Virus record (IMG/VR): IMGVR_UViG_3300007071_000005 | Location: 1 to 29,300 of that record | DNA length: 29,300 nt | Strand: one strand, 5' to 3' | Origin: a virus | Part shown: positions 20,096-27,179 of the stretch, in pieces | How positions within the stretch are numbered: position 1 is the stretch's first letter | Layout of the letters: each line of letters starts with the position of its first letter | Translations under genes and position numbers: made by a program | The notes under the pieces: model-generated | What the model was told of the DNA's origin: nothing | The model's database searches: none | Seen by the model: only the letters and a program-made list of their open reading frames with translations

Positions 20096-21646
20096 GTGTC
20101 TCGGCGACACGTGCGACGGCTCGCTTTAATCTTCGCTCTCGTGCTTGCGCTCAGTGGGCTATTCGTCGCCGTGCCTGCAGCTGCCAGCCCGACCGGGCAC
20201 GACGCCTTCCTCGACACCTGGGCCCGCAGCGACTTGCCCGTCGCCGCTGGACAGGTCTCCCGCACCTGGATGTGGGGGCCGGAACCGTTCACCCCACCGC
20301 TGCGCGAGCCCTACGTCGAGGCACCGGGCGGCAGCCGCCTGGTCCAGTACTTCGACAAGACGCGGATGGAGATCACCGATCCGGCCGGCGACCGCACTTC
20401 TCCCTGGTACGTCACGAACGGCCTGCTGGCCAAGGAACTCGTCACCGGCCAGCTGCAACTCGGCGACGCCACCTTCGAGCCGCACCCGCCGGCCCAGGTC
20501 AACGTGGCCGGTGACCCGGACGATCCCGACGCCCCCACCTACGCCAGCTTCAGCGGGCTCCTCACTGCCCCGCCGCTCGCTCCCGGCCAGCTCGTCACCC
20601 AAACGGTCGACCGCGCCGGGCAGGTGGGCCAGGAGCCGAGCCTGGGCCAGTACGGGGTGACGGCGGCCCTCCACGTCCCGGAGACCAACCACACCGTCGC
20701 CTCCGTCTTCTGGGCCTTCATGACCGGTCGCGGCCCGGTCTACACCGGCTGGCGCTTCCGGGACGATACGCTGTTCCCGAACCCCTTCTACGCGACCGGC
20801 TTCCCGCTGACCGAGCCCTACTGGGCGCGCGTGCGCGTCGGCGGGACACCGCAGTGGGTGCTGGTGCAGGTCTTCGAGCGGCGCGTGCTCACCTACACCC
20901 CGGGGAACCCGCCCGGCTGGCAGGTGGAAGCGGGGAACGTGGGCCAGCACTACTACCGCTGGCGCTACGAGCAGCTCGGGCGACCGGTCCAGCCGGCCGG
21001 CGTCTACGAGCTGGCGACCGTCAGCAGCGTGGTCGACGGGGACACCATCGACGTCACCTTCCGGGATGGGCGGACGGCGCGCGTCCGCCTGATCGGCGTG
21101 GACACGCCGGAGGTGCACGGGCAGGTCGAGTGCTACGGCGAGGCGGCCAGCGCCTTCACCCGCTCCTGGCTGCTCGGCAAGGAGGTGGGGCTGGAGAAGG
21201 ACGTCTCGGAGACCGACCGCTACGGGCGGCTGCTCCGCTACGTCTGGGTCGGTCCTTACCTCTTCAACGAGGTCCTCGTGCGGCAGGGCTACGCGGGAGT
21301 GGCCACCTACCCGCCGGACGTGAAGTACCAGTGGCGGTTCAGCGGCGCCGAGCGCGCAGCCCGCGAGGAGCGGGCGGGGCTGTGGTCGGCCTGTCCCGTG
21401 CCACCCGTGAGCGGCGAGGAAACACCGCCGCCGGCACCGTCGCCTTCACCGCCACCGCCTCCCTCGCCCACACCGGGCCCGTCGCCGCAACCGAACTGCG
21501 ACCCGTCCTATCCGACCGTCTGCATCCCGCCACCGCCGCCCGATCTCGACTGCAGCGATATCCCGTACCGGCGGTTCGAGGTTCGTCCGCCCGACCCGCA
21601 TCGGTTCGATACGGACGGCGATGGGATTGGGTGTGAGCGGGGTTAA
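20096..21646 (+). CDS. Secreted thermonuclease (SNase domain) with Excalibur C-terminus
   Basis: A 516-residue exported protein. Start at GTG 20096 (AGGAGAT upstream) gives VSRRHVRRLALIFALVLAL, continuing to AAASP, a clear signal peptide. Residues about 35-290 are a Trp/Tyr-rich region ('HDAFLDTWARSDLPVAAGQV', 'LVQYFDKTRMEI', 'VLVQVFERRVLTYTPGNPPG') of a type I associate with Chloroflexota surface proteins. Residues about 303-437 are a staphylococcal-nuclease domain: 'VSSVVDGDTIDVTF', 'VRLIGVDTPEVHG', 'DRYGRLLRYVWVG' and 'NEVLVRQGYAGV'. A Pro-rich linker and an Excalibur calcium-binding motif (DTDGDGIGCE) end it. Situated in the lysogeny region, it is probably a lysogenic conversion gene that degrades DNA outside the cell. 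Confidence 0.88.
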   Translation: MSRRHVRRLALIFALVLALSGLFVAVPAAASPTGHDAFLDTWARSDLPVAAGQVSRTWMWGPEPFTPPLREPYVEAPGGSRLVQYFDKTRMEITDPAGDRTSPWYVTNGLLAKELVTGQLQLGDATFEPHPPAQVNVAGDPDDPDAPTYASFSGLLTAPPLAPGQLVTQTVDRAGQVGQEPSLGQYGVTAALHVPETNHTVASVFWAFMTGRGPVYTGWRFRDDTLFPNPFYATGFPLTEPYWARVRVGGTPQWVLVQVFERRVLTYTPGNPPGWQVEAGNVGQHYYRWRYEQLGRPVQPAGVYELATVSSVVDGDTIDVTFRDGRTARVRLIGVDTPEVHGQVECYGEAASAFTRSWLLGKEVGLEKDVSETDRYGRLLRYVWVGPYLFNEVLVRQGYAGVATYPPDVKYQWRFSGAERAAREERAGLWSACPVPPVSGEETPPPAPSPSPPPPPSPTPGPSPQPNCDPSYPTVCIPPPPPDLDCSDIPYRRFEVRPPDPHRFDTDGDGIGCERG

Positions 21647-21828
21647 GCCGAAGGCGGGTAAGCACGCACGGACAGTCGAGGCGATCGCGGCCGCCTTCGA
21701 GAGGCCGGTATAGCGGGTCGAGTGGTGTACCGGGTGGAGTGAGAGCATGGTTTAATTGAGTCTATTCCTATCTTCGTAGATCGCATTTCCTTGGCTACTT
21801 TCTGCGAACGTGACAGGGTGGCGCACGA
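21647..21828 (+). other. Intergenic gap before accessory island; short ImmA-tail-like remnant
   Basis: No full gene is seen. A short frame at 21633-21713 overlaps the nuclease end and encodes 'HARTVEAIAAAFERPV', which resembles the end of the ImmA-like protein (YQTIEAIAAACAVPPWLV), possibly a relic. From about 21750 to 21800 the sequence becomes AT-rich (GTTTAATTGAGTCTATTCC), probably the promoter region of the next operon, but no convincing -35/-10 pair stands out. Confidence 0.3.
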
Positions 21829-23052
21829 ATGAGTTACTCGGGGGAGCAGAAATACGAGCAGCGTGCATTCCTGCCAGACGAGGCGCGTGCGGTGTCTCCT
21901 CCGTCTGGTACAGTGTCACCTGCGCTCCTCCAATGGGCCGTTGAACGTTTCGGGAACCGTGCGGAGCTGGAACGTCGGTTTCCCAAGCTGTCTCGATGGC
22001 TCGACGGCGCGGAGCTGCCCACAGTCCGACAGCTCGAAGCGTTCGCTCGAGCTACCCTCACGCCATTCGGATACTTCTTTCTTCCCGAGCCGCCACGTGA
22101 GGAGATCGCGATTCCAGACTTCCGCGTACGCTCAGGCAAGCCTCTCCGGCTTACTGCGAAAATGCAGGCCCTTATCGGCATGCTACAGATTCGCCAGGAA
22201 TGGCTCAGCGAGTATCGGCAGAGGAGCGGCCGGCCTCGGCTCGAGTTTATCGGTAAGTTCGATGCGACAGTTGCCCCCCAGAAGGCTGCGCGTGACATGC
22301 GTGCCGTCCTTCGGTTGCCGGATGATTGGCCCAGAGCATCATCGACTCGTGCTGACGCGCTCGCGACGTTGGCTAATCAAGCTGAAGCGGCGGGCGTCGT
22401 TGTGGTGTTTAACAGTGTGCTGGGCAACAATACCCACCAGCGCCTGCGCGAAGAGGACTTTAGTGGGTTTGCACTTGTCGATCAGTACGCACCATTCATC
22501 TTCATTAATACAGGGCGAGAGAGAGCAAAGGCGGCTCAGATTTTTACCCTCGCCCACGAACTTGCGCACCTTTGGCTTGGTCAGAGTGGCATCAGCCGCG
22601 TTACGCTCGGGCAGGAAGCAGGGCAAGAGATCGAACGGGCATGCAATCGTATTGCAGCGGCCTTCCTCATGCCTGAAGCGCTGTTTCGCGCTGCCTGGCA
22701 AGAACTGCACCAAGAGCCGCTTCAGGAGATGACGTATCGCCTTTCAGAGCAGTGGAAGGTAAGCCGGGCAGCGATCGTGGTCCGTGCGCTCGAACTGAAC
22801 CTACTCGATCGAGTGCAGGGAGACACACTGCTCGAGGAACTCCGAAGCAGCTATGAAGAGCGCGAAGAGAAGGCAGCGCACGCGGGCGGTGATTTCTACC
22901 GCATGCAGATGCGGCGCCTCGGTCGTCCTTTTGTCGAGGCTGTCATCGAAGCATTAGAGGAAGAAGAACTCTCGTATCGGGAAGCGGAAGAGCTGCTCGA
23001 TGTGCGCGCGAAGGCCCTCACCAGGCTACTGGACAGATTCACGCCGAGCTAA
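21829..23052 (+). CDS. Second ImmA/IrrE-type protein, probable antitoxin partner of the PIN protein
   Basis: A 407-residue protein. The N-terminal 100 residues (LLQWAVERFGNRAELERRFP, SRWLDGAELPTVRQLEAFAR, TLTPFGYFFLPEPP, IPDFRV) have the modified-HTH pattern of long ImmA/IrrE proteins. The peptidase motif 'FTLAHELAHLWLG' gives HExxH at residues 243-247, and 'EIERACNRIAAAFLMPEALF' (E near 269) the third ligand. A C-terminal helical part (WKVSRAAIVVRALELNLL) follows. Such proteins are often paired with DUF4411 PIN-like toxins, and here the PIN gene starts six bases after this stop. The base composition is lower in GC than in the phage core, suggesting separate acquisition. Confidence 0.85.
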   Translation: MSYSGEQKYEQRAFLPDEARAVSPPSGTVSPALLQWAVERFGNRAELERRFPKLSRWLDGAELPTVRQLEAFARATLTPFGYFFLPEPPREEIAIPDFRVRSGKPLRLTAKMQALIGMLQIRQEWLSEYRQRSGRPRLEFIGKFDATVAPQKAARDMRAVLRLPDDWPRASSTRADALATLANQAEAAGVVVVFNSVLGNNTHQRLREEDFSGFALVDQYAPFIFINTGRERAKAAQIFTLAHELAHLWLGQSGISRVTLGQEAGQEIERACNRIAAAFLMPEALFRAAWQELHQEPLQEMTYRLSEQWKVSRAAIVVRALELNLLDRVQGDTLLEELRSSYEEREEKAAHAGGDFYRMQMRRLGRPFVEAVIEALEEEELSYREAEELLDVRAKALTRLLDRFTPS

Positions 23053-23058
23053 GGGGCT

Positions 23059-23547
23059 ATGGAGCACTTCGTCATTGATTCTAACGTATTCATTCACGGG
23101 GCAAATCGGTGGTATCCGATGGATATCTTCCCTGCATTTTGGCAAAAGCTCGTAGAGTTAGCTACAAATGGACAAGTGGTCAGCGTCGATGCGGTGCGCG
23201 AGGAGCTCACGAAGCGTCAGGATACCCTCGCTGAATGGGCGAAGGATAGTTTCAATGGGTGGCGCGCGGCAAAGTCTGATCCCTTGGTCCAACAGCATTA
23301 CTCAGAGGTTATACGGCATGTCAACGGACTCCGGGGCAAATCATCAGCAGCGAAATATCAATTTGCAAACAAGGCAGACGGATGGATCGTCGCGTATGCT
23401 GTAGCATACAGTGCAATTGTTGTGACACATGAGAAGAGTGTTTCAGAAACCTCCCAAAAGATCAAGATTCCTGATGTATGTCATCAATTCAATGTCGAGT
23501 GCATTCGCCTCGTCGAGATGCTCCGGCGTCTGAATGTGACGATCTAA
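23059..23547 (+). CDS. DUF4411 PIN-like ribonuclease, probable toxin
   Basis: A 162-residue protein starting MEHFVIDSNVFIHGANRWYPMDIFPAFW. The first acidic residue in 'VIDSN', 'VDAVREELTKRQDTLAEWA' in the middle and 'KADGWIVAYAVAYSAIVVTHE' later are the acidic-site motifs of DUF4411 PIN-fold proteins. These are likely Mg-dependent RNases. It lies directly after an ImmA/IrrE-type gene, a known toxin-antitoxin style pairing. The gene is visibly more AT-rich than the phage core, one more sign of transfer. Toxicity is inferred from the family. Confidence 0.82.
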   Translation: MEHFVIDSNVFIHGANRWYPMDIFPAFWQKLVELATNGQVVSVDAVREELTKRQDTLAEWAKDSFNGWRAAKSDPLVQQHYSEVIRHVNGLRGKSSAAKYQFANKADGWIVAYAVAYSAIVVTHEKSVSETSQKIKIPDVCHQFNVECIRLVEMLRRLNVTI

Positions 23548-23570
23548 GTAACATGCAAGGGCTGCTGTTC

Positions 23571-25298
23571 ATGACCGACACTTGGCGCAACCAACTCTAC
23601 TTCGGTGACAACCTCGACGTGCTCCGCGAGCACATACCGGATGCGTCAGTTGATCTCATCTACCTTGACCCGCCGTTTAACTCGAATGCCACCTACAACG
23701 TGCTCTTCCGTGAACGGTCCGGCGAGCAGTCTGCAGCCCAGATCACGGCCTTCGAGGACACTTGGCACTGGGGGATCGAGGCTGAGCGCACCTTCCACGA
23801 GCTCGTCACCGCTGGACCGAAGAAAGTCGCTGACCTCATGCAGGCACTGCGGGCCTTTCTCGGCCAAAACGACGTCATGGCCTATCTCACCATGATGGCC
23901 ATCCGCCTCGTCGAGCTGCACCGTGTGCTCAAACCCACGGGCTCGCTCTACTTGCACTGTGATCCGACGGCGAGCCATTACATCAAGCTCGTGCTCGATG
24001 CGATCTTCGGCCCGCGGCAATTCAAGAACGAGATCATCTGGAAGCGCTCGAGTGCCCATAGCGACACGAAGCAAGGGATGCGGAGGTACGGGCGAGTGCA
24101 TGACGTCATCCTCTTCTATACCAAGACGGAAACCTACACCTGGAATTCGCAGTATCTTCCTTATGATGAGAAATACGTCCAGGAGTTTTATCGTTACGTG
24201 GAACCAGAGACCGGGCGACGGTATCGCATGGATAATCTCACCGCAGCCAAGCCAGGCGGCGACACCCAGTATGCCTGGCGGGTCAAGCGCCGTATCGATC
24301 CGCCCGGCCCCTGGCAGGCCGATCTCGACGATGAGTGGCAGAACCCGCAACCTGGCTGGGAATACAAGGCAGTCTATCCCTATCGTGGCCGTTTCTGGGC
24401 ATACAGCAAGGAGAACATGATTGCATTCGAGCGTGCCGGTCGGCTGGTGTACACCAAGACCGGGATGCCCTGCTACAAGCGCTACCTGGACGAGCAGCCT
24501 GGCGTGCCGCTGCAAGATATTTGGGATGACATACCGCCAGCCCTCGGAAAAGAGGATCTCGGCTACCCGACCCAGAAACCTCAGGCGCTGCTCGAACGCA
24601 TCATCAACGCCAGCTCTAACCCGGGCGACCTCGTGCTTGATCCCTTCTGCGGCTGCGGTACTGCGGTGGTCGCTGCCGAAAAGCTCGGCCGTCGCTGGAT
24701 CGGCATTGACATCACCTATCTCGCCATCGACCTGATCGAGCGCCGGCTTCAGGACACCTTCGGTGATGAACTCCACCCCTACGAGGTGCACGGCGCGCCC
24801 AAAGACCTCCCCAGCGCTCGGGCACTCGCCCAGCGAGATCGCCACCAGTTCGAGTGGTGGGCGCTCAGCCTCGTCGATGCCCACCCAGCTCAGGACAAGC
24901 GCAAGGGCGCTGACCGGGGGATCGACGGCTTCATCTACTTCTTCGATGATGATAGCGGTCAGGCCAAGCGGATCGTCGTCCAGGTCAAAAGCGGTGCGGT
25001 CAACGTGGGCCAGGTACGGGATCTCCGTGGCGTGATCGACCGCGAGCAGGCAGCGATCGGCGTGCTCATCACGCTGGAGCCACCGACTGAGCCCATGAAA
25101 CGTGAGGCGGTGGCTGCAGGGTTCTACGAGCCTCCCCGTTTCCCCGGCCGCCGCTACCCACGGCTCCAGATTCTGACCGTCCAGGAACTGCTGTCCGGTG
25201 CACGAGTACAGTACCCGCAGTTAGCACCGGTGGCAACGTTCAAGCGTGCAAAACGGGAAAGAAAGAAACAACTTCGTCAGGAACGGCTGGCCTTGTGA
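23571..25298 (+). CDS. DNA methyltransferase fused to Mrr-like restriction nuclease domain
   Basis: About 575 residues. I take ATG 23571 (MTDTWRNQLYFGDNLDVLRE) as start; ATG 23553 is possible. Near the N-terminus 'VDLIYLDPPFNSN' is catalytic motif IV, and 'VLDPFCGCGTAVVAAEKLG' near residue 357 is the SAM-binding motif I, so the order is that of beta-class amino methyltransferases (N6-adenine or N4-cytosine). From about residue 420 there is a second domain, 'KGADRGIDGFIYFF' followed by 'RIVVQVKSGAVNVGQVRDL': a D...QxK nuclease site of the Mrr/PD-(D/E)XK type. It could be a single-chain restriction-modification enzyme. The gene follows the PIN gene by 23 bases and is probably part of the same defence-type island. 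Confidence 0.85.
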   Translation: MTDTWRNQLYFGDNLDVLREHIPDASVDLIYLDPPFNSNATYNVLFRERSGEQSAAQITAFEDTWHWGIEAERTFHELVTAGPKKVADLMQALRAFLGQNDVMAYLTMMAIRLVELHRVLKPTGSLYLHCDPTASHYIKLVLDAIFGPRQFKNEIIWKRSSAHSDTKQGMRRYGRVHDVILFYTKTETYTWNSQYLPYDEKYVQEFYRYVEPETGRRYRMDNLTAAKPGGDTQYAWRVKRRIDPPGPWQADLDDEWQNPQPGWEYKAVYPYRGRFWAYSKENMIAFERAGRLVYTKTGMPCYKRYLDEQPGVPLQDIWDDIPPALGKEDLGYPTQKPQALLERIINASSNPGDLVLDPFCGCGTAVVAAEKLGRRWIGIDITYLAIDLIERRLQDTFGDELHPYEVHGAPKDLPSARALAQRDRHQFEWWALSLVDAHPAQDKRKGADRGIDGFIYFFDDDSGQAKRIVVQVKSGAVNVGQVRDLRGVIDREQAAIGVLITLEPPTEPMKREAVAAGFYEPPRFPGRRYPRLQILTVQELLSGARVQYPQLAPVATFKRAKRERKKQLRQERLAL

Positions 25299-25475
25299 AC
25301 CGGCGGAGTATGAACTCGTGCTCCGGTGGAACGAAACGCTCTGGGGGTGGGGGCGCTTATGACACGCCGCGGACGGAGCGAGGGCTCCATGATCACGACC
25401 TGACTCCACTAGAGCGGTTTCTTAGCGCATCCTATAGCAGTGGATAGGGCGCACAACGAATGGAGGGTGCTTCCA
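25299..25475 (+). other. Gap without recognised gene
   Basis: I see no convincing gene, hairpin-plus-T terminator or strong promoter here. A TATAGC at 25433-25438 might be a -10 box for the small gene that follows, but there is no matching -35. Confidence 0.3.
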
Positions 25476-25763
25476 ATGGAAGGATTGCCAGCAGGGGAAT
25501 GGTTTGTGATCCGCGCCCCGGGAACGGCAAGCAGTGTATGGCTCTCGATTCGCGAGATTGCGTGGGTTGCAGTCGTTAAGGGGGGAGAAGAGGTCTGGGT
25601 GAGTTACAAAGGACGCACGGTGCAGACGAAAGTGACCGGCGTCTATGCGGAAGAATTGTTACACGAGATCCGTGAGTGGAACCGCCAGCACCCGGGTGAG
25701 GCTATTCTTATCGGCACATATGAGCTGGGCACTGGGAACTCGCGCGGAGCTACCGGCGCGTAG
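25476..25763 (+). CDS. Small protein of unknown function before integrase
   Basis: About 95 residues from ATG 25476 (MEGLPAGEWFVIRAPG), with GGAGGG upstream; an in-frame GTG at 25440 has no ribosome binding site. The middle looks like four beta strands (EWFVIRA, SVWLSIREIAWVAVV, EEVWVSYKGRTVQTKV), followed by a helix 'YAEELLHEIREWNRQHPG'. No family is recognised. Position directly before the integrase (42 bases) makes a recombination directionality factor conceivable, but the fold does not look like a usual excisionase. Confidence 0.6.
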   Translation: MEGLPAGEWFVIRAPGTASSVWLSIREIAWVAVVKGGEEVWVSYKGRTVQTKVTGVYAEELLHEIREWNRQHPGEAILIGTYELGTGNSRGATGA

Positions 25764-25804
25764 TCCTCTTGCGCGACAGGTCCCTGAAAGGCAAGGAGTA
25801 CGTA

Positions 25805-26986
25805 ATGGCGCGACGCGGGCGGGGCGAGGGCACAATCTACCGCAGGGCCGACGGGCGGTGGGAAGCCAAAGTCGATCTCGGGCTCGTGAACGGCAAGCGA
25901 GTCCGCAAGTCGATCTACGGCCGTACCAGGCGCGAGGTGCAAGAGAAACTGGCACGTGCGCAAGCCGACCTCCGCCGTGGACTCCCGCTGGTCGATGAGC
26001 GAACGACGGTTAGTGAGTTCCTTTCCGAGTGGCTTGACGCTGTACGCCACCGGCTCCGGCCGAAAACCTTCCGCTCTTATGAGCAGATCGTGCGAGTGCA
26101 CCTTGTCCCGTTCCTCGGCGCAATCCCGCTCGCCAAGCTCCAGCCCCACCATGTGCAGCAGCTCGTCGCCTCGCGTCTCGACCTCGGACTCTCACCCAGA
26201 ACAGCCGACTACTGTCGGGTGGTGCTCCGGGCCGCACTCAATGACGCGGTGCGCTGGGGGATCATCGCTCGTAACGTCGCCCAACTCGCTGACCCGCCGC
26301 GGCAAGAGCGCCCAGCCATCGAACCGTGGGATATCGACGAGGCCCGGCGGTTCCTGAGCGTGGCCCGCCATGACCGGCTGGGCGCCTTGTTCTCGGTCGC
26401 CCTTGCGCTCGGCCTCCGCCAAGGGGAAGCGCTTGGGCTCACCTGGGACTCGATCGATCTCGATCGCGGCACCCTCGCGGTCACGGCACAGCTGCAGTGG
26501 ATTTCAGGAGAACCAACACTCGTCCCCCCGAAGAGTTCGGCATCCCGCCGGGTCCTGATCCTCCCGCAGATTCTCCGTGAGGCCCTGCGTATCCACCGCC
26601 GGCGCCAGATTGAGGAGAGACTCGCAGCAGGATCGCTCTGGCAAGGGAACCGGTGGAACCTGGTCTTCACCACAGCGATCGGCACCCCGCTCGACCCGCG
26701 GAATGTCCGCCGCGTCTTCCGGCGGCTCTGCCAGCAGGCCGGCGTGCGGCCTATTCGCTTCCACGATCTCCGGCACACCTGTGCCACTCTCCTACTTGCG
26801 CAGGAGGTGCCACCGCGAGTGGTGCAGGAACTGCTCGGGCATTCCCAGATCACGCTCACGCTCGACACGTACACGAGCGTGCTCCCCCGCCACCTGGGTG
26901 ACGCCGCCCGGCGGATCGACGCGCTCCTAGGTGACGACCATTCTGACGACCAACGGGGCCGAACGCTGGCGGACACCAGCGGCTAG
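25805..26986 (+). CDS. int: Tyrosine site-specific integrase
   Basis: A 393-residue recombinase starting MARRGRGEGTIYRRADGRWEAKV (ATG 25805, AAGGAG six bases upstream). Residues 1 to about 50 are an AP2-like arm-binding domain, and about 65-155 a SAM-like core-binding domain (TVSEFLSEWLDAVRHRL, RSYEQIVRVHLVPFLG). The catalytic domain has R205 (ALGLRQGEALGL), H320 and R323 (FHDLRHTCATLLL), H346 (LLGHSQITLT) and the nucleophile Y356 (DTYTS). It would recombine attP, just downstream, with a host tRNA-Lys gene. Its 3' end carries one of the arm-site repeats. Confidence 0.95.
   Translation: MARRGRGEGTIYRRADGRWEAKVDLGLVNGKRVRKSIYGRTRREVQEKLARAQADLRRGLPLVDERTTVSEFLSEWLDAVRHRLRPKTFRSYEQIVRVHLVPFLGAIPLAKLQPHHVQQLVASRLDLGLSPRTADYCRVVLRAALNDAVRWGIIARNVAQLADPPRQERPAIEPWDIDEARRFLSVARHDRLGALFSVALALGLRQGEALGLTWDSIDLDRGTLAVTAQLQWISGEPTLVPPKSSASRRVLILPQILREALRIHRRRQIEERLAAGSLWQGNRWNLVFTTAIGTPLDPRNVRRVFRRLCQQAGVRPIRFHDLRHTCATLLLAQEVPPRVVQELLGHSQITLTLDTYTSVLPRHLGDAARRIDALLGDDHSDDQRGRTLADTSG
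26932..26953. repeat. Integrase arm-type site, left pair
   Basis: A 22-base element made of two TGACGACCA copies starting 12 bases apart (26932 and 26944), inside the 3' end of the integrase gene. The same 22 bases recur at 27153-27174 on the other side of the att core. Confidence 0.7.
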
Positions 26987-27058
26987 CGCACCCTGTCTTG
27001 CAGCGTACGAACGTGCTTCTGCGGACAACGGCTACTCCTGCAGGACGGGCTGGCCCTA

Positions 27059-27103
27059 ACTCTTAATCAGCGGGTTGGGGGTTCGAGTCCCTCGCGGCCT
27101 ACC
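27059..27103 (+). other. attP core: 3' half of a tRNA-Lys(CUU)-like gene
   Basis: The sequence from the anticodon loop (ACTCTTAATCAG, anticodon CTT) through the T arm (GGGGGTTCGAGTCCCTC) to the acceptor end (GCGGCCTACC) reads as the 3' half of a tRNA-Lys. There is no D arm or 5' acceptor strand upstream, so it is not a full tRNA gene. This is the common form of an attachment core in phages that integrate into tRNA genes and restore the 3' end. Confidence 0.8.
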
Positions 27104-27120
27104 GCAAGAAATCAAGGAAA

Positions 27121-27146
27121 ATCGCCCCGGGATATCCCGGGGCGAT
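27121..27146. terminator. Perfect palindrome, probable bidirectional terminator
   Basis: ATCGCCCCGGGAT followed by its exact complement makes a 26-base perfect palindrome. On the plus strand it is followed by CGCTTTT; on the minus strand by TTTTCCTTG. It would end both integrase and endolysin transcription, which converge here. Confidence 0.65.
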
Positions 27147-27152
27147 CGCTTT

Positions 27153-27174
27153 TGACGACCATTCTGACGACCAA
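27153..27174. repeat. Integrase arm-type site, right pair
   Basis: An exact copy of the 26932-26953 element: TGACGACCA at 27153 and 27165. It lies between the att core and the end of the endolysin gene. Confidence 0.7.
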
Positions 27175-27179
27175 TGCAC

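Noticed and set aside
21750-21800. Sigma-70 promoter for the accessory island
   Set aside because: The patch is AT-rich and a promoter is likely somewhere here, but no -35/-10 pair with acceptable spacing could be supported.
23646-24884. Minus-strand open frame of about 410 residues opposite the methyltransferase
   Set aside because: The plus strand encodes clear methyltransferase motifs; the opposite frame shows none and is explained by codon bias.
27001-27110. Complete tRNA gene
   Set aside because: Only the anticodon, T-arm and acceptor 3' portions can be read. The upstream bases form no D arm or matching 5' acceptor strand, so this is an att core.
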